DNA of 10,906 nucleotides from NCBI GenBank assembly GCA_964385715.1, contig CAYLRE010000158.1:1-10906 (forward strand). The letters run 5' to 3'. Made by a program: the position numbers and the translations under genes. This DNA is from MB-PLM-2 sp964385715 (GTDB lineage Bacteria > Planctomycetota > Planctomycetia > Pirellulales > UBA7805). Under the pieces are notes generated by a model. That model had not been told where the DNA came from and did no database searches. It worked only from the letters and a program-made list of their open reading frames with translations. The first letter of the stretch is position 1. Every line of letters starts with the position of its first letter. Positions 6,571-10,906 of the stretch are shown here, piece by piece.

Positions 6571-7000
6571 CTTGCGCCAAGACAGCCCTTCAACGGGTTC
6601 ATAACGAACGAGCCCCCGCTGAACCGGACTATCTCGTGTGGTTCACCATTGCCGCTGCTTCTCTGATCCGACTCCTGCTCTTCTGCTTGCCACCAACACT
6701 CCCACCGCTGGGAATCTCTGCCACCGCCGCTGCCCCCTACGGTCGCGTGGGACCGCCGGCGGTGGGTGCTTCTGAAACGGACGCCGAAATCACGATGTCG
6801 GCGTATTCGCTACCCAAGCCTGAATGCCGGTCGTCACCATAGATGATGAGGGTGTCAACAGAATGTCACCGCAAATCGAAAGCGTCGCTATTTTCTGAAG
6901 ATTTCTGAAGAAGTTTGACGGTCGTAGCACTTCGCCGCGGCTTTCGCCCCCGTGAATCGGTCCCATGGCGCGGTCAATAGATAATGTTGCGGCCCATTGA
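6571..7000. other. Gene-poor stretch between the FixJ-like regulator and the dehydratase
   Basis: No gene is convincing here. A plus-strand ORF starting at TTG 6552 and ending 6842 has a hydrophobic patch (YLVWFTIAAASLIRLLLFCL) but no ribosome-binding site and a non-ATG start. The stretch holds a long imperfect dyad (6721-6765), a 10-base tandem repeat TTTCTGAAGA (6892-6911) and, at its right end, the promoter region of the dehydratase gene. If the regulator starts at 6294, bases 6295-6570 are non-coding too. Confidence 0.5.
6721..6765. repeat. GC-rich inverted repeat with nested stem
   Basis: CCACCGCCG (6721-6729) and CGGCGGTGG (6757-6765) are perfect 9-base inverted arms around 27 bases, inside which GGTC-N6-GACC (6741-6754) forms a second dyad. 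No T-tract follows on either strand. It may be a structured RNA or a protein site; evidence is symmetry only. Confidence 0.4.
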
Positions 7001-7003
7001 TAA

Positions 7004-7032
7004 TTGACGAACCCGATTAGTGGCGAGATAAT
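7004..7032 (+). promoter_or_regulatory. Sigma-70-type promoter of the carbinolamine dehydratase gene
   Basis: TTGACG (7004-7009, five of six matches) and GATAAT (7027-7032, five of six) are exactly 17 bases apart. Predicted transcription start is near 7039, giving a leader of about 145 bases. Two more GATAAT copies lie at 6980-6985 and 6999-7004, and GTCAAT (6973-6978) / ATTGAC (7003-7008) form inverted arms ending on the -35 box. Confidence 0.55.
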
Positions 7033-7033
7033 T

Positions 7034-7045
7034 CGAGTGCACTCG
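7034..7045. promoter_or_regulatory. Perfect palindrome at the predicted transcription start (candidate operator)
   Basis: CGAGTGCACTCG is a perfect 12-base palindrome beginning two bases after the -10 box. A repressor dimer bound here would block the promoter. No regulator can be assigned. Confidence 0.4.
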
Positions 7046-7140
7046 TGACCGTAAAGTGACCGGTGAAATGATGGTCACGGGGAAACGATCGTGCCACGCC
7101 GATCGACCAAGAGCCTGCAAACCCAAGGGCCCCGGGCCCT
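7044..7140 (+). promoter_or_regulatory. Structured 5' leader of the dehydratase gene (three successive dyads)
   Basis: Three stems follow one another in the predicted leader: CGTGACC (7044-7050) with GGTCACG (7073-7079), with an extra GTGACC copy at 7056-7061 that could compete for the same arm; CGATCG (7086-7091) with CGATCG (7100-7105) around an 8-base loop; and AGGGCCC-C-GGGCCCT (7126-7140). The alternative pairing in the first element suggests a possible switch. It does not match any riboswitch class I can recognise by eye. Confidence 0.4.
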
Positions 7141-7183
7141 GAAAACAACCTAACCCCATCTCGAGTTATGGAGAGACAAAGCC

Positions 7184-7543
7184 ATGGAAGCTCAATCCTG
7201 TGACATTTTGAGCGGCAAGAAGTGCGTGCCGTGCGAAGGCGGAGTCGATCCCTATTCGCTCGAAGAATCGCAAGCCCAGCTAGAACTGCTCGAAGGATGG
7301 CAGCTGACCGAAGATGGCCAGCGAATCCGCAAAGAGTGGACGGTCAAGAACTTCAGGGCCGGCATGGCGTTCTTCAACCAGGTCGCCGAAATAGCCGAAG
7401 ACGACGGACATCATCCCGACTTGCACATCGCCGGCTATCGAAACGTGGCAATCGAACTCTGGACGCACGCCATCGGCGGGCTGTCGGAAAACGACTTTAT
7501 CCTGGCCGCCAAGATCGATCAGGTTCCCGTCGAGCTGCAGTAG
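7184..7543 (+). CDS. phhB: Pterin-4a-carbinolamine dehydratase
   Basis: 119 residues from ATG 7184 with GGAGAG eight bases upstream. The enzyme (EC 4.2.1.96) removes water from 4a-hydroxytetrahydropterin, regenerating quinonoid dihydropterin after aromatic amino-acid hydroxylation; the fold also acts as DCoH in animals. The family signature is complete: EDDGHHPDLHI (H76, H77, P78 and H81), then YRNVAIELWTHAIGGLSENDFILAAKID (residues 85-112) with the conserved TH pair (T94, H95) and the late Asp/Ala segment. Length is near normal (about 95-115). The N-terminal CVPCEGG segment (C14, C17) is common in bacterial members. No phenylalanine hydroxylase gene is in the window, so the cofactor pathway partner is unknown. 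It has its own promoter and faces the barrel gene tail-to-tail, 79 bases apart. The symbol is by family, not by proven orthology. Confidence 0.93.
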   Translation: MEAQSCDILSGKKCVPCEGGVDPYSLEESQAQLELLEGWQLTEDGQRIRKEWTVKNFRAGMAFFNQVAEIAEDDGHHPDLHIAGYRNVAIELWTHAIGGLSENDFILAAKIDQVPVELQ

Positions 7544-7622
7544 CTGACCATCGCCGTCCAAAGAAACGCAAGATGGCGGCGTCAAAAAGTGCGTGAAGCG
7601 GCCAAGAGGTGAAGCCGAGAAT

Positions 7623-8675
7623 CTAGCGGTGATAACTGCCAGGATTCCACGGCCAGTAACCGGTTCGCACGCCACCGAAGCGGATTTCAAAACCGCCGGT
7701 CAACGTGAAATTATGCATCGAGCTGACACCGGAACCCGACATGGAGATGTTGTCGAGCAGTTCCAGGCGCAACAGCGTCCAGTTATTGTACCGACATTTG
7801 ACACCCAAGCCGATCGGAACGGCCAGCACATTGGCATCGTGTCCGCGGCTGGCAATATCTCGGTAGTCGAAATGGGCAATCCCGAGTCCGGCCGTGAAGT
7901 AGGGCCGTGTGGTTGTATCGCCCCAAGGATAGTAGACGCCGCTGACGTCCCAAATGATCACGTCGGCCGTCGAAGCAAGTGTCACCCCGCCAGGCGTCTG
8001 CACGTCGGGAGCCGCGAACATCAGCCGCGTCTCGTAACCCCAATGGTGCGTGACGTCTTGGCCAAGACGATATCCGCCGACCACCGTGTTGTCGAGCTTG
8101 TATCTTCCCGCCACGAGATCGTCTCCGACGAAAGCACCCATGAACCAGTCGGCGTGGTAAGGTCGATTGAGCCAGCTGGTTCCGTGTAGCGGTTCGCGAC
8201 GCATTAGCTTGTGCAATCGATCCATGGCGGGCAGCTTCTTGAGCGGTGCACACCACTTGTCGAATTGGTAGTGAATTGTTTGCCAGTTAATGACGTCTTC
8301 CAGGCAGATCCAACCACTTCCGCCACAGCCACAACCGCGCGATCCACAGGCCGATCCGCGAGAGCAGGACCCGCAGTCCGCGCAGTCTGAGAAATTCGAT
8401 TCCGCTTCTAGATAGGCATCGTCCGAGATCAATTCATCGGTCGGAAGATAGTCGAGCGATGAAGGGGGTTCGCCAGAATCGTACTCGGATGGGTCGTAGA
8501 AACTGCCATCAGCCATGCCGTCTCCCGACGCCCGGCCTGCATGTTCCGAGATTGGACGAGAGTAGGGCGTTTCGTCGGCTGGCTCGGGACCATCGAAGAG
8601 CTGCGCATCGCCAAGCGCTGGCTGCAACACAGCCACCGCCGAGAGCAGGGCAACGATGAACACCAAGAATCGCAT
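7623..8675 (-). CDS. Secreted outer-membrane beta-barrel protein with Cys-rich linker
   Basis: 350 residues from ATG 8675; no ribosome-binding site is obvious. Residues 1-22 form a Sec signal peptide (MRFLVFIVALLSAVAVLQPALG, cleavage near ALG-DA). Residues 25-95 are acidic and probably disordered. Residues 98-124 hold seven cysteines (98, 101, 104, 110, 115, 117, 124) among Gly and Ser. After a helical spacer, residues about 175-335 show alternating hydrophobic/aromatic strands typical of an eight-stranded OmpA-like barrel (AGRYKLDNTVVGGYRLG, GVYYPWGDTTTRPYFTAGLG, TLTGGFEIRFGG), followed by an aromatic tail YWPWNPGSYHR. Similar barrel proteins with RFGG...YWPW ends are familiar in planctomycetes. 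It is presumably a surface or porin-like protein of unknown ligand. It has a strong promoter of its own and is divergent from pilB. Confidence 0.8.
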   Translation of the reverse strand: MRFLVFIVALLSAVAVLQPALGDAQLFDGPEPADETPYSRPISEHAGRASGDGMADGSFYDPSEYDSGEPPSSLDYLPTDELISDDAYLEAESNFSDCADCGSCSRGSACGSRGCGCGGSGWICLEDVINWQTIHYQFDKWCAPLKKLPAMDRLHKLMRREPLHGTSWLNRPYHADWFMGAFVGDDLVAGRYKLDNTVVGGYRLGQDVTHHWGYETRLMFAAPDVQTPGGVTLASTADVIIWDVSGVYYPWGDTTTRPYFTAGLGIAHFDYRDIASRGHDANVLAVPIGLGVKCRYNNWTLLRLELLDNISMSGSGVSSMHNFTLTGGFEIRFGGVRTGYWPWNPGSYHR

Positions 8676-8719
8676 TCAGACCACACGATGGATCGAGTCT
8701 GGAAACTGAGCTGGGCGAC

Positions 8720-8735
8720 TCGCGCGAACGCGCGA
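8720..8735 (-). other. CG-only hairpin in the beta-barrel gene leader
   Basis: TCGCGCG-AA-CGCGCGA is a perfect 16-base dyad, seven base pairs per arm (or six pairs with a GAAC/GTTC tetraloop). It is about 45 bases upstream of the start codon within the predicted leader, where it could affect mRNA stability or translation. Confidence 0.4.
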
Positions 8736-8787
8736 AGAAATTCCACCAGCGTTTCCGGCGCAGTGAAAGGCAGTAAAACGCGGCGGG

Positions 8788-8816
8788 ATTATCTTGATCC
8801 AACCTCCTTGTGTCAA
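8788..8816 (-). promoter_or_regulatory. Sigma-70-type promoter of the beta-barrel gene
   Basis: On the minus strand TTGACA (8816-8811, perfect) and GATAAT (8793-8788, five of six) are separated by exactly 17 bases. The predicted start is near 8781, giving a leader of about 106 bases that contains the 8720-8735 hairpin. The -10 box is identical to that of the dehydratase promoter. Confidence 0.65.
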
Positions 8817-8830
8817 TGGAATTGCGACCC

Positions 8831-8847
8831 CGCTGGCAGTGCCAGCG
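8831..8847. promoter_or_regulatory. Palindrome just upstream of the beta-barrel promoter
   Basis: CGCTGGCA-G-TGCCAGCG has perfect 8-base arms around one base. It lies 14 bases upstream of the -35 box of the minus-strand promoter, in the divergent region before pilB, a position suited to an activator or shared regulator. As RNA it would give a seven-pair stem with a 3-base loop. Confidence 0.4.
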
Positions 8848-8936
8848 AAGGATCACCCGCAGGCCACGACTGGAGCGGTCATGCCTGTAAGCCGAAATGG
8901 CCGTAAGAAGCCCCTGTTACCTCTTGTTTGCGCAAC

Positions 8937-8966
8937 TTGACAGCCCGTGCAGGTCGCAGTTAGTCT
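8937..8966 (+). promoter_or_regulatory. Candidate promoter of pilB
   Basis: TTGACA (8937-8942, perfect) is followed after 18 bases by TAGTCT (8961-8966), a poor -10 box with three of six matches. It would give a leader of about 190 bases. An activator-dependent or alternative start cannot be excluded. Confidence 0.3.
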
Positions 8967-9004
8967 AGTCATAAACGGGAGTTAGAGCATTTTTGGAACT
9001 AGCC

Positions 9005-9064
9005 GAGGCGTTCGCCTCATCGTACTTCTGCGTGACGCATAAGCCAGCACCGAAACCCGCTGGC
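9005..9064 (+). repeat. Cluster of three hairpins (REP-like) in the pilB leader
   Basis: GAGGCG-TT-CGCCTC (9005-9018), TGCG-TGA-CGCA (9029-9039) and GCCAGC-N10-GCTGGC (9043-9064) follow one another within 60 bases. The last pair echoes the CGCTGGCA arms at 8831-8847. This resembles a repetitive extragenic palindromic element or a structured leader; only a genome search can separate these. Confidence 0.4.
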
Positions 9065-9161
9065 GTCTCACTCGTCTTTGAGAAGAGGTGATTGGGTCGC
9101 AGTCAGGTCGGATGGCCAGCGCGCCAATGGTTCCGCTTAGCGGCCGAACTTGGTAACGAGC

Positions 9162-10868
9162 ATGGGTGACTTCACGGATATTTTGCTCCGTCAGGGTGCT
9201 GTGAGCCCCGACCAACTCGATGAAGCCAATCAAATGGCTCGCGAGTCGAACATGACGCTGAGCGAAGCGCTCATTCGGTTGGGCTACTCCACCGGCGACG
9301 AAGTCATGCGGGCCATGGCCGAAGAGCATCGACTCGACTTCGTGAACCTGGAAGAAGTCGTCATCCCACCTTCGGTGATCGAACTGGTGCCCGAATCGGT
9401 CGCCCGCGAAAACATTATCTTGCCAATGGCGGAGGAAGGTGGTTCGCTGAAGGTCATCGTCAGCGATCCGCTCGACCTCGACACCTTCGACAAACTGCGG
9501 TTCATTTTGAATCGCCAGATCGACATTGCGCTTGCCCCGCGCGAGGCGATCTTGGGTGCCATCAATCGGCATTACGGAGCGATCGACGGCGAGAGCGCCG
9601 ACTCGATGCTACAAGACTTTACCGACACCGCGATCGATTTCACCGAGACCGAGTTCGAAGAAGAACCGGAAGAGGAAATCATCGACGAGACCAGCGCCCC
9701 GATCGTGCGGCTCACTCAGCTGATCATCGGCGAAGCGGTCCAGCTACGAGCTTCCGATATTCACATCGAGCCGTTCGAAGATCGGGTTCGTATTCGGTAC
9801 CGCATCGACGGCGTGCTGATCGAGCGAGACAGTCCATCACGGCGTCTGCTGGGAGCCCTGCTGTCGCGATTTAAGATCATGGCGAAGATGGACATCGCCG
9901 AACGCCGCCGAACCCAGGATGGTCGAATCAAAGTAACCGTCGGCGATAAAGAGCTCGATCTGCGTGTCAGCATGCTGCCGACGAACCACGGGCAAGCCTG
10001 CGTGATGCGGCTGCTCGACAAGGACAACATCAAGATTGGTGTTCGCCAGTTGGGACTTTCCGACGAGTCGTTCCAGACCTTTCAGAATTTGATCCAGCGT
10101 CCCAACGGCATCTTCCTGGTCACGGGACCGACTGGTTCGGGTAAGACCACCACGCTCTACGCGGCACTCAACGAGCTCAACGGCCCTGACCGAAAGATCA
10201 TCACTGCCGAGGATCCGGTCGAGTATTACTTGCCGGGCGTTAATCAGGTCGAGGTGAAGGCAGGCATCGGTCTCGACTTCGCGCGCATCATTCGCTCCGT
10301 GTTGCGACAGGCCCCGAACATCATCCTGGTCGGTGAGATGCGAGATACCGAAACGGCTGAAATGGGTATCCAGGCGTCGCTGACCGGTCACTTGGTATTT
10401 AGCACGCTCCATACCAATGACGCCCCCAGTGCGATCACGCGACTGATCGACATGGGCGTTCCTTCGTACCTTTGTTCCAGCAGCCTGATGGCGGTATTGG
10501 CCCAGCGACTGGTCCGCGTTGTTTGCACCAAATGCAAACAGCGATACAAGCCAGGCAAGACGGTGTTACAAGGTGCCGGCATTACCCCGGCCATGGCCGA
10601 GGGCGCCGAGTTCGTCCGCGGAAAAGGTTGCGGACATTGCCAAAAGAGTGGTTATCGCGGCCGTATCGGCATCTACGAGCTGATGGTCATGACGCCGCGC
10701 ATCCGACAGCTTGCCTTTGAAAGCGCATCGACGCAGGAAATTCGCAAGGCGGCAGTCGACGAAGGTATGGTCACCCTCTACGGAGACGGAATCAAGAAGG
10801 CTCTCGCTGGAGTCACCACGATCGAAGAGGTGTTCCGCGTGGCCAAGCAAGAAGGCGAATCCCATTAA
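9162..10868 (+). CDS. pilB: Type IV pilus assembly / type II secretion ATPase PilB (GspE family)
   Basis: 568 residues from ATG 9162; a TTG at 9150 is possible but has no better ribosome-binding site. Order: an MshEN/T2SSE N-terminal domain (about 1-140, LLRQGAVSPDQLDEA), an acidic linker (about 160-176), the ASDIHIEPF segment (197-205), then the motor. Walker A GPTGSGKT is at 322-329, the Asp box ITAEDPVEY at 347-355, Walker B with GEMRD at 387-395 (Met where Ile is commoner), and the His box LTGHLVFSTLHTND at 407-420. A tetracysteine zinc site (C455, C458, C490, C493) and the GRIGIYEL segment follow. All catalytic elements are intact. PilB hexamers sit on the cytoplasmic face of the inner membrane and power pilus extension; GspE does the same for secretion. 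The probable pilT start 14 bases downstream favours the pilus reading. It is probably the first gene of its operon. Confidence 0.95.
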   Translation: MGDFTDILLRQGAVSPDQLDEANQMARESNMTLSEALIRLGYSTGDEVMRAMAEEHRLDFVNLEEVVIPPSVIELVPESVARENIILPMAEEGGSLKVIVSDPLDLDTFDKLRFILNRQIDIALAPREAILGAINRHYGAIDGESADSMLQDFTDTAIDFTETEFEEEPEEEIIDETSAPIVRLTQLIIGEAVQLRASDIHIEPFEDRVRIRYRIDGVLIERDSPSRRLLGALLSRFKIMAKMDIAERRRTQDGRIKVTVGDKELDLRVSMLPTNHGQACVMRLLDKDNIKIGVRQLGLSDESFQTFQNLIQRPNGIFLVTGPTGSGKTTTLYAALNELNGPDRKIITAEDPVEYYLPGVNQVEVKAGIGLDFARIIRSVLRQAPNIILVGEMRDTETAEMGIQASLTGHLVFSTLHTNDAPSAITRLIDMGVPSYLCSSSLMAVLAQRLVRVVCTKCKQRYKPGKTVLQGAGITPAMAEGAEFVRGKGCGHCQKSGYRGRIGIYELMVMTPRIRQLAFESASTQEIRKAAVDEGMVTLYGDGIKKALAGVTTIEEVFRVAKQEGESH

Positions 10869-10882
10869 GTAAGGACACACTC

Positions 10883-10906
10883 GTGGCGACAATTTCAATG
10901 GACAAG
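10883..10906 (+). CDS. pilT: 5' end of the next gene, probably pilT (runs off right edge)
   Basis: Only eight codons are visible, encoding (M)ATISMDK from GTG 10883. AAGGA lies seven bases before the GTG, an ideal ribosome-binding site, and the start is 14 bases after the pilB stop, so the two genes should be cotranscribed. Planctomycete PilT-like retraction ATPases often begin MATI..DKLL and follow pilB, which makes this the likely identity. The sequence is too short to prove it; another pilus gene such as pilC is the main alternative. Confidence 0.5.

Larger units (their letters stand above)
8817..9161. other. Divergent intergenic region between the beta-barrel gene and pilB
   Basis: No gene is supported in this stretch. 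It carries the 8831-8847 palindrome, a candidate pilB promoter (8937-8966) and three hairpins in the predicted pilB leader (9005-9064). The dyad density is clearly higher than in the other gaps of the window. Confidence 0.5.

Noticed and set aside
6552..6842. Plus-strand ORF with a hydrophobic segment
   Set aside because: It starts only with TTG, lacks a ribosome-binding site, overlaps the possible regulator extension and contains the 6721-6765 dyad; coding is not convincing.
7544..7622. Bidirectional terminator between the convergent dehydratase and barrel genes
   Set aside because: Only weak 5-base dyads with long loops and no T-tract in suitable position were found.
7593..8189. Plus-strand ORF of 198 residues
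   Set aside because: Antisense to the beta-barrel gene; low-complexity hydrophilic product with no recognisable features.
8982..9572. 196-residue minus-strand ORF
   Set aside because: Mostly antisense to the start of pilB and running into its leader; no motifs.

Overview
The window looks like a chromosomal stretch of a planctomycete, probably of the Pirellulales type. The evidence is the protein families, judged from memory and not searched: a very large multi-spanning membrane protein with a WGEILSG motif, a divergent PilZ-like protein with the CRF..GWYESGG ending, a secreted transglutaminase-like/TPR protein, a beta-barrel protein ending in an RFGG..YWPW-type tail, and a PilB ATPase. Base composition is moderately GC-rich. 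I see no rRNA, tRNA, CRISPR array, insertion sequence or phage gene.

Layout. Bases 1-2348 (minus strand) hold the N-terminal ~782 residues of a giant membrane protein that runs off the left edge. Its start is preceded by an almost perfect sigma-54 (-24/-12) promoter at 2428-2443. A 520-base gap follows, then on the plus strand a secreted transglutaminase-like/TPR protein (2876-3931), a PilZ-like protein (4300-4809) and a stand-alone CheY-like receiver with a Pro/Gln-rich tail (5023-5532). Convergent to these, on the minus strand, is a FixJ/NarL-type regulator (5653-6294, perhaps starting upstream at 6531 or 6543) whose receiver has lost its phosphoacceptor Asp. A gene-poor stretch (6295-7183) leads to a pterin-4a-carbinolamine dehydratase (7184-7543, plus) with a good sigma-70-type promoter, a palindrome at the predicted transcription start and a hairpin-rich leader. 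Convergent to it is a secreted outer-membrane beta-barrel protein with a Cys-rich linker (7623-8675, minus), also with a strong promoter. A 486-base divergent intergenic region full of palindromes separates it from pilB (9162-10868, plus). The window closes on the first eight codons of a GTG-initiated gene, probably pilT.

How the genes may work together. PilB and the probable PilT fit a type IV pilus (or type II secretion-like) motor operon. The PilZ-like protein, the receiver protein and the atypical LuxR-type regulator form a signalling neighbourhood about 3.5 kb upstream. A link between the two groups is inference from proximity only. The dehydratase recycles pterin cofactor and is probably metabolically independent. 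The points most worth a second look are the sigma-54 promoter of the giant membrane protein, the phosphoacceptor-less FixJ-like regulator, the structured leader of the dehydratase gene and the palindrome cluster between the barrel gene and pilB.
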